Origin: Lentzea albidocapillata | GTDB lineage: Bacteria; Actinomycetota; Actinomycetes; Mycobacteriales; Pseudonocardiaceae | Reading direction: 5' to 3' | Length of the DNA stretch: 64,000 nt | Assembly: GCF_000719115.1 (NCBI RefSeq) | Contig: NZ_JOEA01000018.1 | Coordinates: forward strand, 76,657 to 140,656 | Part shown: positions 17,839-26,484 of the stretch, in pieces | Layout: each line of letters opens with the position of its first letter | Position numbering within the stretch: position 1 is the first letter of the stretch | Notes under the pieces: generated by a model | The model's input: the letters and a program-made list of their open reading frames with translations, nothing else | Databases searched by the model: none | What the model was told of the DNA's origin: nothing | Made by a program: the position numbers and the translations under genes

Positions 17839-18097
17839 CCAGACTGCCCAGCACCACACCGGCCACGCCCACCACGAGCGACACGTAGCCACCGACGATG
17901 CCGTAGCCGGTGCCGGGGCCGCCCTGCGCCATCACGACGACCGCGACACCGATCACCGCCCCGGCCGCACCCAGCACGACGGCCCACAGACTGCGCCGAG
18001 TGAGCGCTAACAAGCCAATGACACCAACAACGACACCGATCAGCGACAACGTGCGGCCGGCGGACATCTCATAAGCAGCGGAAAGCAACATGGGCAC
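17795..18097 (-). CDS. Small membrane protein, DUF6223-like
   Basis: A 100-residue protein with three hydrophobic helices (about residues 16-33, 37-56 and 66-86) and the conserved GGPGTGYGIVGGYVSL loop that I associate with DUF6223 proteins. No catalytic motif is visible and the function is unknown. The GTG at 18097 has a GGGGG box seven bases upstream; an ATG at 18091 is an alternative. A perfect 16-base palindrome lies about 50 bases upstream. The end overlaps the convergent ROK gene. Confidence 0.65.
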   Translation of the reverse strand: MPMLLSAAYEMSAGRTLSLIGVVVGVIGLLALTRRSLWAVVLGAAGAVIGVAVVVMAQGGPGTGYGIVGGYVSLVVGVAGVVLGSLARRRAARAAAPRAS

Positions 18098-18149
18098 CAG
18101 CCAACCCCCGAACGGGCCTCAGGTCGTCGTGCGGGCGTAGACACCGCTG

Positions 18150-18165
18150 TACTGCGTGCGCAGTA
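18150..18165. promoter_or_regulatory. Operator-like palindrome TACTGCG-TG-CGCAGTA
   Basis: A perfect 7+7 inverted repeat with a two-base centre lies between the small membrane protein gene and the histidine kinase gene. The half-site resembles TetR/PadR-type operators of actinomycetes. No such regulator is adjacent. Confidence 0.4.
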
Positions 18166-18224
18166 GTCCAACAATCCTCCCAGCGCACGATCTACCAGCG
18201 CGAACAGAGGATTAAGGTGCACGG

Positions 18225-19307
18225 ATGAGCACTCGCTGGCTGGACTGGGCGATCGCCGCGGGAGTCGCGGCGAGCCTCGTCGTGGCCGGCCATCCCGCCA
18301 CCGGCCCTGGTTACGCGCTGCTCGCCGCCGGCGGACTGGCGCTCGCCGCACGCAGACGAGCCCCGAGAACCGTGCTCGCCGCGACCGGGCTCCTCGCACT
18401 CGGCTACCAGGCCACCGGCGCGGACGTGCCGGTGATCGCCTTCCTGTTCGCCGTCTACGCGACGATGCGGGCGGGCCACCGCGTGTTCACGCTCGCCGGC
18501 TCCGTCCTGATGCTCGCCACGCTCCCCCTCGCCGCACTCGCCTCGCCGCGCGACCTCACCACGTACGAGGCGTTCGCGCAGACCCGCGACGTCCTGCAGA
18601 TCGCGTGGCTGATCGCCGCCGCGGCCGCCGGCGAAGCGCTCAGGCAGGCCGAGCGACGTGCTGACGAAGCCGAACGCACCAGAGAGGAAACGGCGCGCAG
18701 ACGGGCCGGCGAGGAACGTCTGCACATAGCCCGCGAACTGCACGACTCGCTCACCCACCAGATCTCGGTGATCAAGCTGCAGGCCGAGGTCGCCGTCCAC
18801 CTCGCCCGGAAACGCGGCGAGGACGTGCCCGAACCTCTCCTGGTGATCCGCGACGCCGGCCGGGAAGCCGCCAGGGAACTCCGCGCCACGCTGGAAGCCC
18901 TGCGGGACGACGACAAGAACCCACCGCACGGCATCAAGGACGTCCCCGAACTCGTCGAACGCGCCAGAGCCACCGGCCTGGACGCCCGGCTCACGATCGA
19001 AGGCCGCCACGACGACGTCCCGGCAGCGGTGGAGCGCACGGCGTACCGGATCGTGCAGGAGTCGCTCACGAACATCGCCCGCCACGCCGCCGCCGCGACC
19101 GCGCGGATCCACATCGACTACCGCCAGGACACGGTGGTCATCAAGGTGGACGACGACGGCACGGCAGCACCGGGGAAGGCGGAACCGGGAGTCGGGCTGC
19201 TCGGCATGCGCGAACGCGTCACCGCGCTGGGCGGCAACCTCCAAGCGGCGCCCCGAGTCGAAGGCGGTTTCCGCGTGCAGGCCGAACTCCCCGTGGCACA
19301 GTCGTGA
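18225..19307 (+). CDS. Sensor histidine kinase (NarL-type two-component system)
   Basis: A 360-residue membrane histidine kinase. The N-terminal third has about four to five hydrophobic helices without a large extracellular loop. A coiled-coil-like charged segment (about 140-165) leads into the HisKA_3 dimerisation domain with the phospho-acceptor His in RELHDSLTHQ (H173). The HATPase_c domain follows with VQESLTNIARHA (N-box) and GVGLLGMRERV (G-box). The signal is unknown. It overlaps the response regulator start by four bases. Confidence 0.92.
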   Translation: MSTRWLDWAIAAGVAASLVVAGHPATGPGYALLAAGGLALAARRRAPRTVLAATGLLALGYQATGADVPVIAFLFAVYATMRAGHRVFTLAGSVLMLATLPLAALASPRDLTTYEAFAQTRDVLQIAWLIAAAAAGEALRQAERRADEAERTREETARRRAGEERLHIARELHDSLTHQISVIKLQAEVAVHLARKRGEDVPEPLLVIRDAGREAARELRATLEALRDDDKNPPHGIKDVPELVERARATGLDARLTIEGRHDDVPAAVERTAYRIVQESLTNIARHAAAATARIHIDYRQDTVVIKVDDDGTAAPGKAEPGVGLLGMRERVTALGGNLQAAPRVEGGFRVQAELPVAQS

Positions 19308-19969
19308 TCCGCGTCCTGCTGGTCGACGACCAGCCGCTGATCCGCAGCGGTTTCCGCGCGCTGCTGAACGCCGAGGACGACATCGAGGTCGTCGCCGAGG
19401 CCGCGAACGGCCGGGAAGGCCTCGACCAAGCCCGCAAGCACCTCCCGGACATCGCCCTGATCGACATCCAGATGCCGGAGATGGACGGCATCGAGGCCAC
19501 CGAGAAGATCGCCGGCGACCCGTCCCTGGCGGGCACGCACGTCGTGATCCTCACCAACTACGGCCTGGACGAGTACGTCTTCCACGCCCTGAAGGCAGGC
19601 GCGGCCGGGTTCCTCGTGAAGGACGTGCAACCGGAGGACTTCCTGCACGCCGTCCGGGTCGCGGCCCGCGGTGACGCCCTCCTGGCCCCGTCGATCACCC
19701 GCAGATTGATCGACCGGTACGTGAGCCAGCCGCTGCGGCAGAACCTCAGCCTCACCCACCTCACCACCAGAGAACGCGAAGCCGTCACGCTGGTCGCCCG
19801 CGGCCTGTCGAACGACGAGATCGCCGCGAGCATGGTGATCAGCCCGCTCACCGCGAAGACGCACGTCAACCGCGCGATGACGAAGCTGCACGCCCGCGAC
19901 CGGGCCCAGCTCGTGGTGATCGCCTACGAGTCGGGCCTGGTGGTCCCGCAGACCTCCGAACGCGGATAG
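19304..19969 (+). CDS. LuxR/NarL-family response regulator
   Basis: A 221-residue response regulator. The receiver domain has the acidic pair VDDQ, the phospho-acceptor D54 in LIDIQMPEMDG, a Thr/Asn switch region and the Lys of FLVKDV. The C-terminal LuxR-type helix-turn-helix contains LTTREREAV and LSNDEIAASM followed by KTHVNRAMTKL. It is the cognate partner of the kinase encoded just upstream. Targets are not evident, although the neighbouring small membrane protein gene with its palindrome is a possibility. Confidence 0.94.
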   Translation: MIRVLLVDDQPLIRSGFRALLNAEDDIEVVAEAANGREGLDQARKHLPDIALIDIQMPEMDGIEATEKIAGDPSLAGTHVVILTNYGLDEYVFHALKAGAAGFLVKDVQPEDFLHAVRVAARGDALLAPSITRRLIDRYVSQPLRQNLSLTHLTTREREAVTLVARGLSNDEIAASMVISPLTAKTHVNRAMTKLHARDRAQLVVIAYESGLVVPQTSERG

Positions 19970-20164
19970 CCCTCCGCGCAGGTCCGGGTTCCCAGCGTCC
20001 ACAATGGACGCCACGGCCTGCGTGCCCCGCACGGGCTGCTTCTACTGATGAACGGCCCTGAGTTCGCCGAGGCTCTCGGGGGTCGGAGCTGCCGCCTCAC
20101 GCCCTGCACGTACCCGAGCCGTCCGCTGGCCTGCAGCGCCTTGGCGGTGAGCGACCCCACAGCG

Positions 20165-20368
20165 CGTTCCGGAAACACTCCGGGCACCGCGGCCGTTATA
20201 CGTGTTGGTCGGTGCGGTCCGTGTCCCCCGGGCCTCACCTCATCGCCTTCGCGGAATACCGTACGGCTGGTACCGCGTCGAGCAACTCGCCGAGAGGCGA
20301 CCGATCGCATCGGCCTCCCCAAGCTCGCCCTCGAGCCGTCACTCTCCCCCGACGGACGGCTCGAGGGC
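20165..20368. repeat. Structured repeat, copy 1
   Basis: The first and most diverged of three imperfect copies. It has a leader resembling ACGGAACCCCGCGCCGTT (here about 20171-20195), a core at 20204-20314 containing GCCTTCGCGGAATACCGT and CCGAGAGGCGACCG, and a 3' hairpin with a perfect 14-base stem (20327-20340 with 20355-20368; GCCCTCGAGCCGTC). The core ends are partly complementary, so the unit can fold as a long stem. No credible gene is present from 19970 to 20949. Confidence 0.65.
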
Positions 20369-20465
20369 GTCCGGTCGGCGCGGATCTCTCCTGCCGCGCC
20401 GACCACCTGGTTTCCTCGATCTTCTTGTCCAGCAAGGCCTTCGGGGTGACCGACGGTGACCGGCC

Positions 20466-20668
20466 ACACAGATCCCCCTGGAACACAACGGAACCCCGCG
20501 CCGTTGTACAGGTTGGTCGGTGCGGAACGAGTCCCCGGGCCCCAACACAACGCCTTCGCGGAATACCGTTCAGCCGGAGCCGCGTCGTGCACACCGCCGA
20601 GAGGCGACCGCCGCACCGACCAACAGACCACGCCCTCAAGCCGCACACCCCCTCGGCGACTTGAGGGC
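20466..20668. repeat. Structured repeat, copy 2
   Basis: The best-formed copy. A leader (20466-20511) precedes a core bounded by the perfect 14-base inverted repeat GTTGGTCGGTGCGG (20512-20525) and CCGCACCGACCAAC (20611-20624). A separate 3' hairpin has the stem GCCCTCAAG/CTTGAGGGC (20632-20640 with 20660-20668). Inside the core CGCCT and AGGCG can also pair. The 3' stem sequence differs from copy 1 while pairing is kept. Confidence 0.75.
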
Positions 20669-20721
20669 CTTCCCGATACCGCAATTCCCTTACACCGCAA
20701 CACCACCACCCGGTGAGCGAG

Positions 20722-20928
20722 CACACAGATCACCAGGAAACACAACGGAACCCCGCACCGTTGAACCAGACGGTCGGCGCGGAACGAGTCCCCGGGCCCC
20801 AACACAAACGCCCTCGCGGAACATCGTTCAGCCGGAGCCGCGTCGAGCACACCGCCGAGAGGCGACCGCCGCACCGACCACCCCCACTCGCCCCCAGGCT
20901 GCCGTCCTCCCCCAGGCAGCGTGGGGGC
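20722..20928. repeat. Structured repeat, copy 3
   Basis: Nearly identical to copy 2 over the leader and core and offset by about 256 bases. The core ends are GGTCGGCGCGG (20772-20782) and CCGCACCGACC (20869-20879), pairing with one G-U. The 3' hairpin is CCCCCAGGCTGCC (20891-20903) against GGCAGCGTGGGGG (20915-20927), one mismatch, again with a sequence unlike the other copies. It ends about 20 bases from the ligA stop and may also terminate ligA transcription. Confidence 0.7.
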
Positions 20929-20949
20929 TTCCCGCGTCTACGGGGTGGG

Positions 20950-22944
20950 TCAGGCGACCCCGGCGGCGATCAGCTTCGCCCAGATCTCGCCCTGGTCGAC
21001 CACCTCGACGCCGAGCTTCTCCGCCTTCGTGAGCTTGCCGGCGCCGACGCCCTCGCCCGTGATGAGCAGATCGGTGGTGGCCGAGACCGAGGAGGCGGCG
21101 GTGGCGCCTGCTCGTTCGCACATCTTCTGGAACGTCGGGCGGGTGACCTTCTCGCCGGAGCGCGGGTCGCTGATGGAGCCCGTGATCACGACGGACTTGC
21201 CTTCCAGGGGCGCGCCGGCGACCACGACCGGGGGCAGGTCCTCTTCTCGCACCTCCAGGGAGACGCCGCGTTCCCGCAGGCGTTCGATCTCCGGGCGCAG
21301 GCGGGCCAGGTGGAAGTTGATCGACTCGGCGACCTTCTGGCCGATGTCCTCGACGGCGACGAGCTTCTCGACGCCCGCGTCGGCTACCGCTTCCAGGGAA
21401 CCGAAGCCCGCGCGGCACAGGCGGGCCGCGGTGCCTTCGGAGGCCATCGGGATCGAGAGGCCGATCAACGCGCGGCGCAGGCCCACGGAGCGGCTGCGGT
21501 CGATGGACTCGATCATGCGGGTCGCGGAGACCTCGCCCACCCGGTCGAACTCCAGCAGGCGTTCCTTGGTGAGCGTGTAGAAGTCGGACGGGTTCACCAG
21601 GTCGCCGGTCTCGGCGAGGCGCTCGATCCACACCTGGCCGATGGCGTCGATGTCGGCGGCGGCGCGGGAGGACCAGTGGATCAGGCGGCGCACGGTCTGG
21701 GCCGGGCAGACCGAGTTCGTGCAGAACAGCTCGCGACTGTTGCCCTGCTCGGTCAGCGGTTGCGTGCAGGACGGGCACTCCGAGGGCGGGACGATCTCCT
21801 GCTCGGAGCCGGTGCGCTTCGACTCGTCGAGCACGCCCGCGACGAACGGGATCACGTCGCCGGCGCGGCGGACCAGGACGGTGTCGCCGATCTTGATGCC
21901 GCGCGAGCGGATGACCTCCTGGTTGGCCAGCGTCGCGCGGGTGACGGTGGTGCCGCCGACGAACACGGGCTCGAGCCACGCGACCGGGGCGATCTTGCCG
22001 GTCTTGCCCACGTCCCACACGACGTCCTTGAGCACCGTCGTCTTCTCCTCGGCGGCGAACTTGTACGCGATGGCGCCGCGCGGAGACGACGAACGGGTGC
22101 CCGCGGCGGCGAACGCGTCGCGGTTCGCCAGGCGCAGCACGGCGCCGTCGAGGTCGTAGTCGAGCGTGTTGCGGGCCTGCTCGATGCCGCCGATCAGCTC
22201 CTGGGCCTCGGCCGCGGTGGAGCAGTGCTTCATCTCCGCGACGCTGAACCCCAGCTTGCGCAGGCCCGCGTCGAGGTCGGAGTCTGCGCTCTCCGGCTCG
22301 GTCGTCAGGTCGAACGCGAAGAACTGCATGCGCCGGCCCTCGACCGCCTTCGGATCCTTGGCGCGCAACGTGCCCGCGGCCGCGTTGCGCGGGTTGATCA
22401 ACGGCTTGTCCGGGTGCGCCGCGTTGTACGTGTCGAACGTCGAGCGCAGCATCACGCACTCGCCACGCACCTCGACCCGCCCCGGCGCCTCGACCTTGTC
22501 CGGCACGCCGTCGCACAACGCGCGCGTGAGGAACGTGACGTCGTCGCCCGTCGTGCCGTCGCCACGGGTGACCGCGCGCGCAAGGCGCCCGTTCTCGTAC
22601 ACCAGCGCCAGCGACAGGCCGTCGAGCTTCGGCATGACCACCACGGGCTGACCGGGGAACCGCGCGAAGAACGACTCGACCTGCTCGGGCTTGTTCGCCT
22701 TCTCCAGCGACAGCATCGGCCGCGAGTGCCGCACCGGCGCGTGCAGCACCGACGGCGCACCCACGTGGTCCAGCGGGTTGTCCTTCGGCGCGAGCTCCGG
22801 GTGCTTCGCGACCAGGGCGCGGAACTCGTCCTCGATCGCGTCGTACTCCGCGTCCGCCACCAGCGGTTCACCCTGGTAGTACGCGTCACGCAGCTCGACG
22901 ATCCGGCCGGCGAGCTCCTGAATCCGATCCCCAGCAGCACTCAT
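20950..22944 (-). CDS. ligA: NAD-dependent DNA ligase
   Basis: A 664-residue bacterial DNA ligase sealing nicks in replication and repair. Domains in order: Ia region with AYYQGEPLVADAEYD (about 21-35), the nucleotidyltransferase domain with catalytic K106 in MPKLDG, the OB fold, a four-Cys zinc finger (CPSCTQPL, FCTNSVCP), helix-hairpin-helix repeats, and a C-terminal BRCT domain ending near residue 660 (SVSATTDLLITGEGVGAGKL). The ATG at 22944 gives the usual N-terminus MSAAGDRIQEL; the frame stays open upstream to a TTG. No good ribosome-binding site is visible. It is a single gene bordered by the repeat region. Confidence 0.97.
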   Translation of the reverse strand: MSAAGDRIQELAGRIVELRDAYYQGEPLVADAEYDAIEDEFRALVAKHPELAPKDNPLDHVGAPSVLHAPVRHSRPMLSLEKANKPEQVESFFARFPGQPVVVMPKLDGLSLALVYENGRLARAVTRGDGTTGDDVTFLTRALCDGVPDKVEAPGRVEVRGECVMLRSTFDTYNAAHPDKPLINPRNAAAGTLRAKDPKAVEGRRMQFFAFDLTTEPESADSDLDAGLRKLGFSVAEMKHCSTAAEAQELIGGIEQARNTLDYDLDGAVLRLANRDAFAAAGTRSSSPRGAIAYKFAAEEKTTVLKDVVWDVGKTGKIAPVAWLEPVFVGGTTVTRATLANQEVIRSRGIKIGDTVLVRRAGDVIPFVAGVLDESKRTGSEQEIVPPSECPSCTQPLTEQGNSRELFCTNSVCPAQTVRRLIHWSSRAAADIDAIGQVWIERLAETGDLVNPSDFYTLTKERLLEFDRVGEVSATRMIESIDRSRSVGLRRALIGLSIPMASEGTAARLCRAGFGSLEAVADAGVEKLVAVEDIGQKVAESINFHLARLRPEIERLRERGVSLEVREEDLPPVVVAGAPLEGKSVVITGSISDPRSGEKVTRPTFQKMCERAGATAASSVSATTDLLITGEGVGAGKLTKAEKLGVEVVDQGEIWAKLIAAGVA

Positions 22945-23088
22945 GGAAGGGACGTTACCGGGCACCACCGACAAAAATGGACGGTCGTGCCTGGAGCCCT
23001 GCTCGAGTCGCGGTGGAGCTCGATCGAACGCCGCTCCACATCGGACAGCGACGTGGTCGGCAAGCCGTGAGCCGGTCGTGCCCGGCCT

Positions 23089-23319
23089 CTAATCCCGCGG
23101 TCCGCGCAACGTCAGCACCACCCGCAGCACGTGCTCGACGGCCGCCGGGAACACCGCTCCCCGCAGTTCGTCGCGGTGCACCAGGGTCTGCCCGGCGAAC
23201 TCGACCATCCGCTCCGGCCCCACCCGCCGCACCACGAGCGCGGCGACCTCCTCCAGGTCGAGCCCGGGGTTGTCGAGACGGGCCAGCGCGAACTCGACGA
23301 TCAGCTCCTCGTCGCCCAT
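23089..23319 (-). CDS. Hypothetical 76-residue protein
   Basis: A short helical, acidic protein beginning MGDEELIVEFALARLDNPG and ending VLTLRGPRD. The ATG at 23319 has an excellent GGAGGAGG box seven bases upstream, and the frame is cleanly terminated, so I regard it as a real gene. I do not recognise a family. It is transcribed away from the PLP lyase gene and lies 145 bases from the ligA start, in the same direction as ligA. Confidence 0.6.
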   Translation of the reverse strand: MGDEELIVEFALARLDNPGLDLEEVAALVVRRVGPERMVEFAGQTLVHRDELRGAVFPAAVEHVLRVVLTLRGPRD

Positions 23320-23418
23320 CGGAGCACCTCCTCCCCGCAATTCGTCGGATTCTTCCACCGGTACAGGTCGAAAACATGTGCTGGACCGATGATCCGGACC
23401 ACCCGCACGCTGTCCTGC

Positions 23419-24396
23419 ATGAAGTTCTCGCGGCCAGAGGCCCGCAGCTGGCGATGCCCTCCCGCGCCCACCGGGGCGCGGGACTTCCACGCCGGGCTGC
23501 CCGGCTACGCGCCCACTCCGCTGACCGAGCTGCCGGCCCTCGCCGCGGAACTCGGAATCGGCCGTCTGTTCGTCAAGGACGAATCCTCCCGGCTCGGCCT
23601 GCCCGCTTTCAAGGCTCTCGGCGCGTCCTGGGCCGTTCACCGCGTTCTCGAGCGGCATCCGGGCCAGGTCACGCTCACCACCGCGACCGACGGCAACCAC
23701 GGCAGGGCGGTCGCTCGCATGGCCCGGCTGCGTGGCCAGCTCGCCCACGTCTTCGTGCCGCACACCGTGCCCGAACCGGCGATCGAGGCCATCCGGGCAG
23801 AGAACGCGCAGGTCACGGTGGTCGAGGGCACGTACGACGACGCGGTGGCCGCAGCCGCCGAAGCGGACGGAATCCTCGTGCAGGACATGGGCCGGCCCGG
23901 CTACGAGGAGGTCCCGGCCTGGATCGTCGAGGGTTACGGCACGCTCTGCCACGAGATCGACGAGCAGCTCGACCGGGAACCCGACCTGGTCGTCGTCCCG
24001 GTCGGTGTCGGCTCGTTCGCGCAGGCCGTGATCACCCACTACCGCGGCCGCGACTCCCGCACGAGGCTCCTCGCCGTCGAACCGGACAGCGCCGCCTGCG
24101 TCCTCGAAAGCCTGAAAGCGGGCGAGCTCAGGACCGTGCCCACCGGCGACACGATCATGGCCGGACTGAACTGCGGCACACCGTCCGCCACCTCCTGGCC
24201 GTATCTGCACAACGGTCTGGACGCCGCCGTGGCCATCTCCGAAGCCGAATGCAGCAAAGCGATGCAGGACCTCCACGCGCAGAACGTCCACTCCGGACCG
24301 TGCGGCGCCGCACCTCTCGCCGGACTGCGCGCCATGCGTGGCGAGTTCGGCCACCTCGACACCGTCGTACTCATCAGCACCGAAGGACGCCCGTGA
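23419..24396 (+). CDS. Diaminopropionate ammonia-lyase-family PLP enzyme
   Basis: A 325-residue fold-type II PLP enzyme. The PLP lysine lies in SSRLGLPAFKALGASWA, the Asn-rich phosphate contact is TDGNHGRAVA, and the glycine loop is VVPVGVGSFAQAV. This matches diaminopropionate ammonia-lyase-like proteins, which cleave 2,3-diaminopropionate to pyruvate and ammonia; threonine/serine dehydratase activity is the alternative. It is shorter than the E. coli enzyme (about 400 residues). The start at 23419 gives MKFSRPEARSW, matching family N-termini, but no clear ribosome-binding site is seen. It overlaps the M20 peptidase gene by four bases. Confidence 0.82.
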   Translation: MKFSRPEARSWRCPPAPTGARDFHAGLPGYAPTPLTELPALAAELGIGRLFVKDESSRLGLPAFKALGASWAVHRVLERHPGQVTLTTATDGNHGRAVARMARLRGQLAHVFVPHTVPEPAIEAIRAENAQVTVVEGTYDDAVAAAAEADGILVQDMGRPGYEEVPAWIVEGYGTLCHEIDEQLDREPDLVVVPVGVGSFAQAVITHYRGRDSRTRLLAVEPDSAACVLESLKAGELRTVPTGDTIMAGLNCGTPSATSWPYLHNGLDAAVAISEAECSKAMQDLHAQNVHSGPCGAAPLAGLRAMRGEFGHLDTVVLISTEGRP

Positions 24397-25514
24397 ACCC
24401 ACGTGACCTGCTGGCCCAACTGGTCTCCATCGACTCGGTCAACCCCGACCTCGTCCCCGGCGGCAACGGCGAACACGAGATCGCCGGCTTCATCACCACC
24501 TGGTTCCGCGCCCACGACTTCGACGTCCACCGCCTGGAGCGACGGCCGGGCAGGCCGTCACTCGTCGCCGTCAGGAAGGGCACCGGCGGCGGGAAGTCGC
24601 TGATGCTCAACGGCCACGTCGACACGGTCGGCCTCGCGGGCTACGACGGCGACCCGCTGAGGCCGCACGTCGAGAACGGCAGGATGTTCGGCCGCGGCAC
24701 GTTCGACATGAAGGGCGGCATCGCGGCCATGATGGTCGCCGCGGCCAGGGCCACCGAACGCCCGCTGCGCGGCGACGTCATCGTCGCGTGCGTGGCTGAC
24801 GAGGAACACGGCAGCTTCGGCACGGAAGAGGTGCTCGAACACTTCACCGCCGACGCCGCCATCGTCACCGAACCCAGCCACCTCGAAGTCACCCTGGCGC
24901 ACAAGGGTTTCGTCTGGTTCGACGTCGAGGTCGAAGGCAGGGCCGCCCACGGCTCGCGCCCGGAACTCGGCATCGACGCCATCACCAAGGCAGGCCAGTT
25001 CCTCGTGGCGCTGGAACGACTGGGCCAGGACCTCCACGAAGGCCCGAGACACCACCTGCTCGGCACCGGCACGGTCCACGCGTCGTTGATCAGCGGCGGC
25101 GAGGAGGCCTCGACCTACCCGTCGGCCTGCAGGATCACCCTCGAACGCCGCACGGTCCCCGGCGAATCCCCGCAGCAGACCGAGGACGAACTGCGCACGA
25201 TCCTCGACCACCTGACCGCCACCGTCCCGGACTTCAAAGCCGAACTCACCCGAGGCCTCGCCAGGGACCCCTTCGAGGCCGACCCCGAGGCGGAGATCGT
25301 CCGCACGCTCATCGCGAACCTCGGCGAGCCACCGGTCATCCGCGCGGAGCCGTTCTGGACCGACTGCGCCCTGCTGGACCGCGCCGGCATCCCCTGCCTG
25401 CTGTTCGGCGTCGACGGCGCGGGCGCGCACGCGGCCACCGAGTACGTCGACCTGGCCTCCCTCGACCGGCTCACCGAGGTCCTGACCGGCACGATCACCG
25501 ACTTCTGCCGCTAA
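24393..25514 (+). CDS. M20-family peptidase (ArgE/DapE type)
   Basis: A 373-residue zinc amidohydrolase. Metal ligands are visible as the His/Asp of NGHVDTVG, the Asp of GTFDMKGG, the catalytic/ligand Glu pair in DEEHGS, and Glu in VTEPSH; the dimerisation domain follows (GRAAHGSRPE). ArgE/DapE/carboxypeptidase relatives hydrolyse N-acylated amino acids or short peptides. The GTG at 24393 overlaps the stop of the PLP lyase, so the pair may act in one catabolic step series, perhaps deacylation followed by deamination of a diamino acid; this is inference. Confidence 0.9.
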   Translation: MNPRDLLAQLVSIDSVNPDLVPGGNGEHEIAGFITTWFRAHDFDVHRLERRPGRPSLVAVRKGTGGGKSLMLNGHVDTVGLAGYDGDPLRPHVENGRMFGRGTFDMKGGIAAMMVAAARATERPLRGDVIVACVADEEHGSFGTEEVLEHFTADAAIVTEPSHLEVTLAHKGFVWFDVEVEGRAAHGSRPELGIDAITKAGQFLVALERLGQDLHEGPRHHLLGTGTVHASLISGGEEASTYPSACRITLERRTVPGESPQQTEDELRTILDHLTATVPDFKAELTRGLARDPFEADPEAEIVRTLIANLGEPPVIRAEPFWTDCALLDRAGIPCLLFGVDGAGAHAATEYVDLASLDRLTEVLTGTITDFCR

Positions 25515-26484
25515 GTAAACGGTCACCTCGCCGCATGACCGGTTCCTCGACGTAACGCCAGCTGAGCGCCGCCGCCACGATCGTGAGCACCGCCGCGACC
25601 GGCCCGGCGGCGGCGCCCAGTTCCGGGCGCAGCCACAGGGTGAGCGGGTAGTTCCACAGGTAGGCGCCGTAGGACAGGACGCCCAGCGCCACCAGCGGCC
25701 GGATCGGCGTCGCCACCCGCTCCCACTTCGACCAGACCAGCAACAGCACCGCCGTGCAGGCCGCGATCGCCGGGCCCGCCACGAGGTAGGTCAGCGCGTG
25801 GCCCCGGAGAGGCACCACCGAGAGCACCGCCAGCCCGGTCAGGGCGATCGGCACGGCCCAGCGCGGCGCGGTGGTCAGCCTGAGCCTGGTCGCGGCGCCG
25901 ATCACGAAGCACACGAACCACGACGTCGGCAGCGCGTAGGCGTTGTCGGCGTTCGGCCACAGCCAGACGAGCGTCGCCGTGCAGGCCGCGAGCGCGCCCA
26001 GCGCCGTGGCGACGAGAACCGCGCCGGTCCGGTTGCGCACCCAGGCGAACGCCAGCAACGCGGGCCACAGCAGGTAGAACTGCTCCTCGGTCGCGAGCGT
26101 CCAGCCGTGGAACGCCGCCGGGCTGACGCCGCTGATCGGCAGGTTGCCCGTGAACGTCACCAGCACGATCACGGTCCTGAGCAGCTTGTCCCGCTCCCCC
26201 AACGGGTCGAACACGAGCGTCACGACGGCGAAGATCAGTGTGAGCGCTATCAACGCGGGCAGCAGCCTGCGCGCCCGGCGCAGGTAGAACCGCTTGAAGT
26301 CGACGCGCCCGGTGTTCGTGAGCTCCCTCTGCAGAACACCGGTGATCAGGTAGCCGCTCAGCGTGAAGAACACGACCACGCCGACGACGCCCGCACCGGG
26401 GAACACGTCAGGAAACGCGTGGCGCAGCATCACGAGGAGAATCGCGATACCGCGCAACACGTCCAGTCCGGCGATGCGCCTCAC
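25495..26484 (-). CDS. Acyltransferase-3 family membrane protein
   Basis: A 329-residue integral membrane protein with about ten hydrophobic helices. The family hallmarks are seen: GLDVLRGIAILLVMLRHAFP with the catalytic His in helix 1, FFTLSGYLI, RFYLRRARRLLPAL, and GWTLATEEQFYLLWP. Members O-acylate sugars or peptidoglycan. The same membrane domain forms the N-terminal half of VanT serine racemases. The GTG at 26484 overlaps the ligase stop by four bases, so it is the last gene of the dipeptidase-racemase-ligase operon. Its 3' end overlaps the convergent M20 gene by 20 bases. Confidence 0.88.
   Translation of the reverse strand: MRRIAGLDVLRGIAILLVMLRHAFPDVFPGAGVVGVVVFFTLSGYLITGVLQRELTNTGRVDFKRFYLRRARRLLPALIALTLIFAVVTLVFDPLGERDKLLRTVIVLVTFTGNLPISGVSPAAFHGWTLATEEQFYLLWPALLAFAWVRNRTGAVLVATALGALAACTATLVWLWPNADNAYALPTSWFVCFVIGAATRLRLTTAPRWAVPIALTGLAVLSVVPLRGHALTYLVAGPAIAACTAVLLLVWSKWERVATPIRPLVALGVLSYGAYLWNYPLTLWLRPELGAAAGPVAAVLTIVAAALSWRYVEEPVMRRGDRLLSGRSR

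Noticed and set aside
17999..18014. GTGAGCGCTAACA, matching the LacI-type operator seen at 50.8 kb
   Set aside because: It lies inside the small membrane protein coding sequence and far from its start; probably coincidental.
19924..20874. Open frames on both strands through the repeat region
   Set aside because: They owe their length to the repeats and GC content, the translations repeat the same non-protein-like string, and no ribosome-binding site or family motif is present.
20165..20928. CRISPR-like array
   Set aside because: The units are about 200 bases long, imperfect, internally palindromic and only three in number, with no cas genes nearby.
22945..22974. Extended LigA N-terminus from a TTG codon
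   Set aside because: The extra ten residues are absent from the family N-terminus and no ribosome-binding site supports the TTG.
23376..23418. Upstream start or small ORF (MCWTDDPDHP...) before the PLP lyase
   Set aside because: It is out of frame with the lyase and shows no ribosome-binding site; its reading beyond is unlike protein.
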